This document shows positions 34,331 to 42,310 of a stretch of DNA of 64,000 bases, piece after piece; position 1 is the stretch's first letter; every line of letters starts with the position of its first letter. Both the position numbers and the translations under genes were made by a program. This stretch comes from an uncultured Mesonia sp. (lineage in GTDB: Bacteria > Bacteroidota > Bacteroidia > Flavobacteriales > Flavobacteriaceae): the NCBI GenBank assembly GCA_947494545.1, contig CANLVH010000007.1, forward strand, positions 62,001 to 126,000, in the 5' to 3' direction. Under the pieces are notes generated by a model. The model saw nothing but the letters and a program-made list of their open reading frames with translations. It did not search any database and was not told where the DNA came from.

Positions 34331-35859
34331 AAGAATATAAATTTACCGAAACAGACTTAGAACAAATTGAAAAACACGGTTTAAAACGGCCGGTTGTAGA
34401 AAAACAATTGCAAACCTTTCGGGAAGGTATTCCTTATGTAGAGTTGGTAAGTGCTGCCGGAATTAATAATGGCATTTTACAAGTAGACGAAAATCAAAAG
34501 AATTTTTACCGGCAAATCTATGATAATGCCGAGCTAAAAAAATTAAAGTTTGTACCGGCAAGTGGCGCAGCTTCTAGAATGTTTAAGTTGCTGTTTGCTT
34601 TTGTTAAAGAATACGATTACAAAAAAGAAACTTTACAAGACTTTTTAAAGCAAGAAAAATGGCTTCCGCTTCAAGCTTTTACAGAAAGTATAAAAACCTA
34701 CGCTTTTTATCCGGAAGTAGAAAAGGTTATTAAAGAAGAGCATTCTAATTTTGACGAGTTATCGCAAGACCAGCAATTTTATTATTTGGTAGAAGCCTTG
34801 CTATACCACAAAAAGTTACAATACGCATCTTTACCAAAAGGTTTAGTACCGTTTCATAGATACGAAAATACGGCGGTTTCTGCTTTTGAAGAACATTTGT
34901 ACGAGGCTGCAGATTATGCTTGTTGCGATAATAAAGCCTACTTGCATTTTACGGTTGCAAAAGAGCATTTACCGGTTTTTAAAGAAACATATTCGCAGAT
35001 AAAAGATAGGGTAGAGCAAGAAACCAAGGCGGCTTTTACAGTAGAATATTCTTTTCAGGAAAAATCTACAGATACCATTGCGGTAAATTTTGATAACAGT
35101 CCGTTTAGGCAAGAAGACAACAGTTTGTTGTTTAGACCGGGCGGGCACGGCGCTTTAATAGAAAATTTAAACAAAGTAGATGCCGATTTAATTTTTATTA
35201 AAAACATAGATAACGTACCCGTGCGCAAACATCTTAACAAGGTTTGTTATTATAAAAAAGTTTTAGGCGGAATTTTACTAGAAGTACAAAACGAAATTTT
35301 TGATATTCTAAACAGTTTAGACAAACAAGGCTTTAGCAAACTGCTTTTAAACCGCGCCAATAATTTAATACAAGAAAAATTAAGTTTGGCGGTAAAATTA
35401 ACTACCGAAAATGAAGTAAGAGCCTATTTAAATAGACCTATTCGCGTTTGCGGAATGGTAAAAAATCAAGGCGCTCCGGGCGGCGGACCTTTTTGGGTAA
35501 AAGACGGGAAAGGAGAAATTTCTTTACAAATTGTAGAAGGAGCCCAAATTGATCCCAATGATGCAGCACAACAAAAAATTGTAAAAGATGCAACGCATTT
35601 TAATCCGGTAGATATTGTTTGCGGCGTTAAAAACTATAAAGGAGAAAAGTTTGATCTGCATCAATTTATAAATCCTAATAAAGGTTTTATTACCAAAAAA
35701 TCTAAAAACGGCCAACAATTAAAAGCTTTAGAACTTCCCGGCCTTTGGAATGGCGCTATGGCTTATTGGAATACCATTTTTGTAGAAACGCCTTTGCTTA
35801 GTTTTAATCCGGTAAAAACCGTTTTAGATTTAGGCAAACCCAGCCACCAAACTAACTAG
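34327..35859 (+). CDS. DUF4301 family protein
   Basis: Cytoplasmic protein of 510 residues, function unknown. It carries nucleotidyltransferase-like hallmarks: FVPASGAASRMFKLLF (about 77-92, like the GxGTRM loop of sugar-nucleotide pyrophosphorylases) and LFRPGGHGALIENLN (about 275-289), followed by ADLIFIKNIDNV. The C-terminal part contains VCGMVKNQGAPGGGPFWVKD. This suggests a Rossmann-like transferase, but no substrate can be named. Its start overlaps the kinase stop by 4 bp and ArfB follows 3 bp after its end, so it is translated as part of the same operon. Confidence 0.85.
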   Translation: MKEYKFTETDLEQIEKHGLKRPVVEKQLQTFREGIPYVELVSAAGINNGILQVDENQKNFYRQIYDNAELKKLKFVPASGAASRMFKLLFAFVKEYDYKKETLQDFLKQEKWLPLQAFTESIKTYAFYPEVEKVIKEEHSNFDELSQDQQFYYLVEALLYHKKLQYASLPKGLVPFHRYENTAVSAFEEHLYEAADYACCDNKAYLHFTVAKEHLPVFKETYSQIKDRVEQETKAAFTVEYSFQEKSTDTIAVNFDNSPFRQEDNSLLFRPGGHGALIENLNKVDADLIFIKNIDNVPVRKHLNKVCYYKKVLGGILLEVQNEIFDILNSLDKQGFSKLLLNRANNLIQEKLSLAVKLTTENEVRAYLNRPIRVCGMVKNQGAPGGGPFWVKDGKGEISLQIVEGAQIDPNDAAQQKIVKDATHFNPVDIVCGVKNYKGEKFDLHQFINPNKGFITKKSKNGQQLKALELPGLWNGAMAYWNTIFVETPLLSFNPVKTVLDLGKPSHQTN

Positions 35860-35862
35860 ATT

Positions 35863-36267
35863 ATGTTTGCACCAAAACAACTTTTGCAAGAAGTTACCCA
35901 CTCGGCTACTTTAAGCGGTGGTCCTGGCGGGCAACACGCCAATAAAGCCAGTACCAAGGTTGTTTTACAATGGGATTTGGAAAATTCTGACGTCTTTACG
36001 GAAAAACAAAAAGAACGTTTACGTCAAAAATTACAAAACCGACTTACAAAAAATAACCAACTACAATTAGCAGCAGATAGCTCTAGAAGCCAGCATAAAA
36101 ATAAGAAATTGGTTAATAAGCGTTTTTTAAAATTAATTGAAAATGCCCTAAAAGAGCCCAAGAAGCGTAAGAAAACCAAACCCTCTAAAGCGCAAAAACA
36201 AAAGCGTTTAAAGGACAAAAGACAACATTCCGAAAAGAAAAATCGCAGAAAAACTCCGGATTTTTAA
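35863..36267 (+). CDS. arfB: Alternative ribosome-rescue factor ArfB (peptidyl-tRNA hydrolase)
   Basis: Releases nascent chains from ribosomes stalled without a stop codon; 134 residues. The catalytic GGQ is in SGGPGGQHANKASTK (about 20-34). The C-terminal tail (about 100-134) is almost entirely Lys/Arg/Gln, rich in KKRKK-type runs, as required to enter the empty mRNA channel. It starts 3 bp after the DUF4301 stop and is the last gene of the operon; hairpins follow at 36286-36338. A CTTTACGGAA copy lies inside (35994-36003). Confidence 0.95.
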   Translation: MFAPKQLLQEVTHSATLSGGPGGQHANKASTKVVLQWDLENSDVFTEKQKERLRQKLQNRLTKNNQLQLAADSSRSQHKNKKLVNKRFLKLIENALKEPKKRKKTKPSKAQKQKRLKDKRQHSEKKNRRKTPDF

Positions 36268-36285
36268 AAATTGGCATAGCGCCAT

Positions 36286-36341
36286 CTGTGGTAATATTCC
36301 ACAGCTAATGTGTAGAAAATTATAATTCTCTACACATTTTT
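36286..36341 (+). terminator. Two tandem hairpins after arfB
   Basis: Hairpin 1: CTGTGG (36286-36291) with CCACAG (36299-36304). Hairpin 2: AATGTGTAGA (36307-36316) with TCTACACATT (36329-36338), followed by a T-run. The second is a normal intrinsic terminator. Confidence 0.75.
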
Positions 36342-36479
36342 TGTTTTCGCCTTTTAGATGTGAAACTTGTGTAAAACACTGTTATGTATATACTTAGATT
36401 CTTATTTGAAGTGTTTTTTAAGAGCTGGCATAGATTTCTCATTACCTTCCGTAAAGAAAACCACTAAAACTTTTAAACC

Positions 36480-36797
36480 ATGAAAAAGTTTACGATAACC
36501 GCCTTTATAGCAATAGCTTTTTTAAGCTTTACGGAACTGAAAGCTCAAGAGAGCAAGCTTACTAAAGCTGTAGCGTCTAAAAGTAATTCTTTAGCTCAAA
36601 ACAACTATAAGCAAATTTCTAAAAGCGACTTGCCGGAATTTATTCAAGAAAAAGTTGAAAAAAATTACCAAGAAGCCAAAATAGAGGAGGTTTATCAAGA
36701 CTACCAAAAAAATTATAAAATTGTATTAAAGTTGGAAGACGTGAACGCCAGCAATACAGTATATCTTAGCCAAAAAGGAGAAATACTCCGCAAATAG
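36480..36797 (+). CDS. Small secreted PepSY-like protein (paralogue 1)
   Basis: Protein of 105 residues with a signal peptide (FTITAFIAIAFLSFTELKAQ). The mature part (about 80 residues) has a helix (LPEFIQEKVEKNYQEAKIEE) followed by strands ending VYLSQKGEILRK, similar to small PepSY-like/BLIP-fold periplasmic proteins. It shares the ending pattern YKxVLKL ... TV with the next gene, so the two look like diverged tandem duplicates. The 212 bp upstream region contains a reverse CTTTACGGAA (36447-36456); a second copy is inside the signal sequence (36527-36536). Function unknown. Confidence 0.75.
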   Translation: MKKFTITAFIAIAFLSFTELKAQESKLTKAVASKSNSLAQNNYKQISKSDLPEFIQEKVEKNYQEAKIEEVYQDYQKNYKIVLKLEDVNASNTVYLSQKGEILRK

Positions 36798-36857
36798 TCT
36801 AATTTCAACCATTAACACTAACCAACACTTATTAACCCCAACCAAAAACCAACCAAG

Positions 36858-37178
36858 ATGAAGAAGCAAACAATAACCGTCATTTTAGTATGTGCATTAA
36901 TCGGTTTTCCGCTGGTTAAAGTACAAGGCGGCCAAGCAGAAGTTGCAAAACCACTTAGCGAAATTTTAGTTAACGAGTTTCAACCTATTAAAACCACAAA
37001 AGTTCCTACTGCCGTTAAAAAAGCCATTGCCGAAGATTTTTCTGGCGCAACACTAACCAAAGCTTTTAGTAACGATAGTAAAGAGTATAAACTGGTTTTA
37101 AAGTTGAATGGTCAATCGCAGGCCAAAACAGTATTTGCGAACCAAAACGGTAAGTGGATAAGAAGACCCCAAGTCTAA
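36858..37178 (+). CDS. Small secreted PepSY-like protein (paralogue 2)
   Basis: Protein of 106 residues with a signal peptide (TITVILVCALIGFPLVKVQG). The mature region has a helix (VPTAVKKAIAEDFSGATLTK) and the ending YKLVLKLNGQSQAKTVFANQ then NGKWIRR. It matches the previous protein in length, layout and the YKxVLKL motif, but overall identity is low. It lies 60 bp downstream and is followed by a strong terminator at 37228, so the two probably form one operon. Function unknown; a role as secreted inhibitor or stress protein would be a guess. Confidence 0.75.
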   Translation: MKKQTITVILVCALIGFPLVKVQGGQAEVAKPLSEILVNEFQPIKTTKVPTAVKKAIAEDFSGATLTKAFSNDSKEYKLVLKLNGQSQAKTVFANQNGKWIRRPQV

Positions 37179-37227
37179 ATTTAGTTTTTAAGCTCTAATA
37201 AAAAGCTTAGTATTTGGTTAAGATTGG

Positions 37228-37260
37228 AAAAGACTGTCAAAATTTTTTGACAGTCTTTTT
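37228..37260 (+). terminator. Strong intrinsic terminator
   Basis: AAAAGACTGTCAAAA (37228-37242) and TTTTGACAGTCTTTT (37245-37259) are perfect 15 bp complements, ending in T. Confidence 0.9.
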
Positions 37261-37297
37261 TATGTATTATTTGTACCTTAGCGAGAAGATGAATTCG

Positions 37298-37305
37298 TAA
37301 ATTTG
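37298..37305 (+). promoter_or_regulatory. -7 box of the sigma-54 response regulator gene
   Basis: TAAATTTG matches TAnnTTTG, 15 bp before the GTG start; TTG lies at 37271-37273 with a rather long spacer. Confidence 0.4.
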
Positions 37306-37320
37306 TAAAAAAACAGCCGG

Positions 37321-38658
37321 GTGAATAGTATTTTGTTAGTAGAAGATGATGTAGCGTTTTGCAAAATGCTTGAGAACTTTTTAACCAAAAAAGGTTATGC
37401 GGTAGATTCTTGTTTTTCTACAGAAGAGGCTTTAAACTTGTTAGAACAAAATACCTATCAACTTATTTTAACAGATGTACGTTTACCGGAAAAAGAAGGT
37501 ACTGCGGTATTAGAGGTGGTAAATAGAAAAGGCTTAAAAACACCGGTAATTTTAATGACTAGTTACGCCGAAGTAGACAAAGCTGTTGAGGTCATGAAAA
37601 AAGGCGCTTTAGATTATATTTCTAAACCCATAAACCCGGAAAAACTTTTAAATCTTGTAGAAAAAGCCACGCAAACTACACCAACAGAACCACAAAAAAG
37701 TCCTGCCTCTCAAAGAGAGAAAACGGCAACTTCTGTAGATTTTGTAGAAGGTGTAAGTGATGCTTCCAAAAAGTTGAATAATTACATACGGTTGGTTGCG
37801 CCAACCCCAATGTCTGTTTTAATTATTGGTGAGAGCGGTACCGGAAAAGAATATGTTGCCAAAAAAATACATAAACAAAGCAAGCGTAAAGAAGAAGCTT
37901 TTATAGCCGTAGATTGTGGCGCAATACCTAAAGAAATAGCTTCTAGCGAATTTTTTGGCCATATAAAAGGTAGTTTTACCGGTGCCATTCAAGATAAAGT
38001 TGGGCATTTTCAAGCTGCAGATAAAGGCACTTTATTTCTAGACGAAATAGGAAACTTAAACTACGATTTGCAAATGCAATTATTACGGGCTTTGCAAGAA
38101 CGTAAAATTAAACCCGTAGGTAGCAACCAAGAAATAGAAGTAGACATTCGGGTAATTACCGCTACCAACGAAGATTTGAAAAAAGCTGTGGAAGCTGGAA
38201 ATTTTAGGCAAGATTTGTACCACCGCCTTAACGAATTTTCTATAGAAGTACCGGCTTTAAAAAATAGAAAAGAAGATTTACCGCTTTTTGCCAATTATTT
38301 TTTAGAAAAAGCAAATGTAGAATTAGATAAAAATATTATTGGCTTTACGGAAGAAGCTCTGGCTGTTTTTAGTACCTATGCTTGGCCGGGCAACTTACGC
38401 GAAATGCAAAATAGCATTAAACGAGCCGTTTTACTTACCGAAGAAAAACTTATTAGTAAAGAAAACTTACCACAGGAATTGTTGCAAAACAACGCGCCAA
38501 AAGAAAGCTACGGACTTTTTAAAAACAAAAATGAGGAAACCTTAATTTTGCAAGCCTTAGAACAAGCAGATGGTAATAAAAGTAAAGCTGCACGTCTTTT
38601 AGATATAGACAGAAAAACGCTTTATAACAAATTAAAACAATACGATATAGATTTATAA
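37321..38658 (+). CDS. Sigma-54-dependent response regulator (NtrC type), GTG start
   Basis: Phosphorylation-controlled activator of RpoN promoters, 445 residues. The receiver domain is first (ILLVEDDVAFCKML; phospho-acceptor Asp in LILTDVRLPEKEG). The AAA+ domain starts near residue 145: Walker A GESGTGKEYVAKKI, then FFGHIKGSFTGAIQ. The sigma-54 contact loop therefore reads GSFTGA, not GAFTGA. A Fis-type HTH ends the protein (NKSKAARLLDIDRKTLYNKL). The GTG start places the receiver at the very N-terminus. No sensor kinase is co-directional, and no clear -24/-12 promoter was found nearby, so its targets are unknown. Confidence 0.95.
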   Translation: MNSILLVEDDVAFCKMLENFLTKKGYAVDSCFSTEEALNLLEQNTYQLILTDVRLPEKEGTAVLEVVNRKGLKTPVILMTSYAEVDKAVEVMKKGALDYISKPINPEKLLNLVEKATQTTPTEPQKSPASQREKTATSVDFVEGVSDASKKLNNYIRLVAPTPMSVLIIGESGTGKEYVAKKIHKQSKRKEEAFIAVDCGAIPKEIASSEFFGHIKGSFTGAIQDKVGHFQAADKGTLFLDEIGNLNYDLQMQLLRALQERKIKPVGSNQEIEVDIRVITATNEDLKKAVEAGNFRQDLYHRLNEFSIEVPALKNRKEDLPLFANYFLEKANVELDKNIIGFTEEALAVFSTYAWPGNLREMQNSIKRAVLLTEEKLISKENLPQELLQNNAPKESYGLFKNKNEETLILQALEQADGNKSKAARLLDIDRKTLYNKLKQYDIDL

Positions 38659-38737
38659 GTAGTGATTTTCTTGAAAATTTAAGCTAATTGTTACTAATTA
38701 TCTTAAATTTATTAAAATAATTAAAAAAATTACTACC

Positions 38738-39589
38738 ATGCGATGTTTGTGTTTAATCTTAATGTTATTGGTATCGCTTAACAACCAAGCACAAACCACC
38801 ACCATTCCTGATGCTTCTTTTGAGCAAGCTTTACTAAATTTACAAATAGACTCTGACGGGCAGTTAAATGGGCAGGTATTAACCGCAGACATCAATACAA
38901 TCACTGTTCTGGAAATTGGTAACAGAGGAATTCAAGACCTAACCGGAATAGAAGATTTTACAGCCTTGGAAGTTCTAAATTGTGCCGATAATAATTTAAC
39001 TTTTTTAGATGTAAGTGCAAATCTACAACTTAAAGAATTATATGCCGGCAATCCCGGCGAATTGCCGGAAAATAGCTTTTCTAGCATAGACTTAAATAGC
39101 AATAATTTGTTAGAAGTGCTTTGGCTTAAAAACATACCGGAGCTAGAAAACATCTATTTAAAAAACTCCAATAACGCTATCTTAACAGATGTAAATATAA
39201 CTTGTAGCATAGAAGGGGCAGCTTGCAATACGGCAATTTGTATAGAAGTAGATAATGTACAAGCCGCCAATAACAGTCAAGCGCCATACGCATCTTGGGC
39301 ATTTGATACCGGCGCAAACTTTTCGGAAAATTGTAATTTACAAACATTAAAAAAAGTAAAAGAAAGCATAAAATTTTTTCCCAATCCCACCTCCGGAGAG
39401 GTGTTTATTGCCAACCAACATCAAGAAATGCAAAGCTTACAAGTTTTTGATATAGCGGGAAAATTGGTACAAGAAATTTCTACCAAAAATATATCGGCCT
39501 TTTCTATGAGAAAATATCCTGCCGGCTTGTATTTTTTAAAGTATAGATTAGGCAATAATTTTGGAGTGCAGAAAATTATTAAACGTTAG
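38738..39589 (+). CDS. T9SS type A sorting-domain protein with leucine-rich segment
   Basis: Secreted protein of 283 residues. The signal peptide (CLCLILMLLVSLNNQAQ) is followed by a short leucine-rich-repeat-like region (EIGNRGIQDLTGIEDFTALE, NCADNNLTFLDVSANLQLKE) and a C-terminal type IX secretion domain (KFFPNPTSGEVFI, LQVFDIAGKLVQEI, YPAGLYFLKY), ending IIKR. The protein should cross the outer membrane through the T9SS and be attached or released there. It converges with the hybrid kinase gene, and the coding regions overlap by 11 bp. Function beyond surface display unknown. Confidence 0.9.
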   Translation: MRCLCLILMLLVSLNNQAQTTTIPDASFEQALLNLQIDSDGQLNGQVLTADINTITVLEIGNRGIQDLTGIEDFTALEVLNCADNNLTFLDVSANLQLKELYAGNPGELPENSFSSIDLNSNNLLEVLWLKNIPELENIYLKNSNNAILTDVNITCSIEGAACNTAICIEVDNVQAANNSQAPYASWAFDTGANFSENCNLQTLKKVKESIKFFPNPTSGEVFIANQHQEMQSLQVFDIAGKLVQEISTKNISAFSMRKYPAGLYFLKYRLGNNFGVQKIIKR

Positions 39590-42017
39590 CCTCGACTTTT
39601 AGCTCGTTTAGAAGTTTTTCTATAGCTACTACGCTTTCTTCTACCAAGCTAAGTACTTGCTGTTTTTCTAAGTTTAATTCGTGTTGGCGTTCTAGAGGTT
39701 CTACTATTTTAATTACCTTTTCTGCCTTTAACTGTCTAAACATTGGTAGCATTTTATGTGCTGTAAAAGCAATTTTTTGATAATCTTTTTCTTTAGCTGC
39801 CGCGTTAAGGTTCTTACAGTTATCGCGCGTGTTGTCTATAAAAGTTTGTAATAACAATTTTAGAGCATCGGCATCGTTATCCGTAAAAATCTTTAAATCT
39901 TCTAAAGAGTAATTTTGCGCATTGTTTTTACGGAAAGTTTTTCGGTTTGTCTTTTCGGTAGCGGTAGGCAGGTCTAAAATTTTTGCAATGGTCCGTAGCA
40001 ACTCATTAGAATGGAAAGGTTTTATTAAATTGGTGGCAAAGCCTTTTTTAATATAGATTTTTGCAGGAACTTCGGTTCTCCCCGACAGGGCAATTACTGG
40101 TATGTCTTTACTGTATTTTTTCTCTTTTAATTTTCTAAGCAATTTAAAACCATTTAATCCCGGCATCTGAATATCTGTTAAAATCAAATCGAATTGCTCT
40201 TTCTTTACCAACTTTATAGCTTCTTTCGGGTTTTGTGTGGCGGTAAAACTAAAACCATTTTGTTTTAAAATTTCGCTATTTAAAGCAAGTTGGGTTTCTT
40301 CGTCATCTATTAGCAACAGTTTTTTATTGCGGGTGTTGGTAATTTTAATTTTATTTTTTTCGTTGTCTGTATAGGTACGTTTGGCATTTTCTACCGGAAT
40401 AAAAATGCTAAAAGTACTGCCTTCTCCTTCTTTACTCTCTAATTCTATACTACCGCCCAAAAGGTTTATTAATCTTTTGGTAATGGCCAAACCAAGACCG
40501 GAGCCGCCATATTTTTTTTCTATAGAGGTGCCGGCCTGCGAAAACTCGTTAAAAATTATTTTTTGTTTTGCTTTGCTAATGCCAATTCCGGTATCTGCAA
40601 TGCTAATTTTTAGCTTATCGCCGCTTAGAGAGCTGGTATCTAAATTTGCTGTAATGGTTATAGTTCCGTTTTCCGTAAACTTATAGGCGTTCCCAATCAA
40701 GTTCATCAAGACTTGTTTAATTCTAAAGGGATCACTAAAATAATTCTTGTCTAAAGCATCGCTACACCTAAAATTTACTTGTACGTTTTTTTCGTTTTCT
40801 GAAGGTATAACGCCTTCTATGCTGTCTTTAAGTAAGTTCTTAGGATTAAAAGGTAATTTTTCTATAAGCACTTTACCAGATTCCAGTTTAGAAAACTCCA
40901 ATAAATCGTTTACCAGATGCAAAATATAAACAGAAGATTTTTGCAATTGCTGTAAATAATGTTCTTGCTTCTCTGTTAAGTTGGTGTTTTTGAGTAAGTC
41001 TGCATAACCGCTAAGCGTATTTAACGGCGTGCGCAAGTCGTGCGTAACAGTTGCCATAAATTGCTCGCGGCGCTTTAAAAGTAATTCCGCGTAAGCTTTT
41101 GCTTTTTCTAACTCTTTCCGGTAACGTTGGCTGCGGTTGGTGTCTTTTAAGATGAGCAGTACAAATACAAAAACGGTAATTACACAGGCAATGGCCAGAA
41201 GAACAATTATGGTAGATGTTTCTTCAATAATTTTTTGCGATTTGTTAAATTGAGCGACAGACTGTTGTATCTCATCCCGTTCTATTTCTGCCCTAATTTT
41301 ACGCAGTTGTAACGATAATTCTTGATCGTTTTTAATGAGGTCGTTTATCTTTACCAACACTTCTTCGCGGTAACGTTCTTCTTCTGCTTCCATCTCGCTA
41401 AGAACGTTTTTCAAAGTGTTTACAAGAGAGTCGGCAGATTGTTGGGTTAGTCGTTCTGCATTATCTTTTTTGGCATATTCTAGCCATTTCACCAAAGCCC
41501 GACGCGCATGCGGATTGTAATTTTTAAGCAGTTTGTTGTAATCCTGACTTTCAAAAATATAATTTACTTCTTGCAAACGGTTTAAAACCCTGTCGTAATA
41601 ATTGTTACTGGCGTTCTTCTTTCTGACTTCCAACAAATCCAACAAGTTTTGTTTTTTTAAGCTTAAAAGTTTTTGCAAACTGTCTAATTCTACTTTAATT
41701 TCTCTTTCGGTATAAAGATTTTTTAAAGAGTCTACCAAACTACCAATAGTATCTAATTGCCGATTGAATTTTGGCAAATTTTCTTTCTCGTTATTCTGTA
41801 TAATACTGCGTCCAATAGACTCTGCCGTATACAAACTGGTAACCGCTTTACTAATTAAAAGCAACTTTTGCTGGCTGGTAGTATTAAGTCGGTTTGCCTC
41901 GTTAAGCGCTAAAGTCTTATTGTAAATAAACCAAACCGAAGCTCCGGCAAAAACCGTTAATAATATATAGCCAATTACTACTTTTAAGGCAATAGATTGT
42001 TTGGTGTTTTTAGGCAT
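39579..42017 (-). CDS. Hybrid histidine kinase with receiver and HPt domains
   Basis: Membrane sensor of 812 residues. An N-terminal membrane helix (VVIGYILLTVFAGASVWFIY) is followed by a long helical sensor region (about 35-265), a second helix (IIVLLAIACVITVFVFVLLI), then HisKA with the phospho-His in ATVTHDLRTPLNTLSGY. The ATPase domain follows (NLIGNAYKFTENG, DTGIGISKAKQ, GSGLGLAITKRL). The receiver starts near residue 565 (LLLIDDEETQ; Asp in LILTDIQMPGLNG). A C-terminal HPt domain contains AFTAHKMLPMFRQ. A full phosphorelay is therefore in one protein. The output partner is not adjacent; the sigma-54 regulator is nearby but on the other strand. Confidence 0.94.
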   Translation of the reverse strand: MPKNTKQSIALKVVIGYILLTVFAGASVWFIYNKTLALNEANRLNTTSQQKLLLISKAVTSLYTAESIGRSIIQNNEKENLPKFNRQLDTIGSLVDSLKNLYTEREIKVELDSLQKLLSLKKQNLLDLLEVRKKNASNNYYDRVLNRLQEVNYIFESQDYNKLLKNYNPHARRALVKWLEYAKKDNAERLTQQSADSLVNTLKNVLSEMEAEEERYREEVLVKINDLIKNDQELSLQLRKIRAEIERDEIQQSVAQFNKSQKIIEETSTIIVLLAIACVITVFVFVLLILKDTNRSQRYRKELEKAKAYAELLLKRREQFMATVTHDLRTPLNTLSGYADLLKNTNLTEKQEHYLQQLQKSSVYILHLVNDLLEFSKLESGKVLIEKLPFNPKNLLKDSIEGVIPSENEKNVQVNFRCSDALDKNYFSDPFRIKQVLMNLIGNAYKFTENGTITITANLDTSSLSGDKLKISIADTGIGISKAKQKIIFNEFSQAGTSIEKKYGGSGLGLAITKRLINLLGGSIELESKEGEGSTFSIFIPVENAKRTYTDNEKNKIKITNTRNKKLLLIDDEETQLALNSEILKQNGFSFTATQNPKEAIKLVKKEQFDLILTDIQMPGLNGFKLLRKLKEKKYSKDIPVIALSGRTEVPAKIYIKKGFATNLIKPFHSNELLRTIAKILDLPTATEKTNRKTFRKNNAQNYSLEDLKIFTDNDADALKLLLQTFIDNTRDNCKNLNAAAKEKDYQKIAFTAHKMLPMFRQLKAEKVIKIVEPLERQHELNLEKQQVLSLVEESVVAIEKLLNELKVEANV

Positions 42018-42060
42018 AGAACAAAAGTAAGGCGCGTAAGTTTAAATGTCTGTTTATATA

Positions 42061-42090
42061 TTGCAAATTACATATTATTTAATAGATTTG
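42061..42090 (+). promoter_or_regulatory. Promoter of the TPP riboswitch transcript
   Basis: TTG at 42061-42063, a 19 bp spacer and TAGATTTG at 42083-42090 fit the Bacteroidota -33/-7 consensus. The transcript would begin a few bases before the aptamer. Confidence 0.6.
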
Positions 42091-42099
42091 CGGCAAATC

Positions 42100-42178
42100 T
42101 CAAAAGGGGTGCCGCAAATTTTTGTAGGCTGAGATCATACCCAAAGAACCTGGGCAGGTAATGCTGCCAAGGGACAGA
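42100..42178 (+). promoter_or_regulatory. TPP (thiamine pyrophosphate) riboswitch aptamer
   Basis: Conserved THI-box elements occur in order: AAAAGGGGTGCC (42101-42113), GCTGAGATCATACCC (about 42128-42142), GAACCTGGGCAGGTAATGC (about 42146-42164) and the closing CCAAGGGACAG. An intrinsic terminator follows at 42209-42253 before the TonB receptor gene, so thiamine pyrophosphate should shut off transcription. This assigns the downstream receptor to thiamine or precursor uptake. Confidence 0.95.
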
Positions 42179-42208
42179 AAGCTTGCTAGCGGCTTTCTAA
42201 CGTATGTA

Positions 42209-42253
42209 CTCCTGGTGAAAACTTAAAGAAGAGTTTTATCAGGATTTTTTATT
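42209..42253 (+). terminator. Riboswitch expression-platform terminator
   Basis: CTCCTGGTGAAAACT (42209-42223) pairs with AGTTTTATCAGGA (42232-42244) with one bulge and a G-U pair, then ATTTTTTATTTT. It sits between the TPP aptamer and the receptor start. Another small hairpin (AGAAAGC/GCTTTCT, about 42177-42198) lies between and may take part in switching. Confidence 0.75.
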
Positions 42254-42310
42254 TTATGTATAAACCAAAATGAATAATAGCCCCTTTTATTCGTGAAAAT
42301 TGTATTACGA

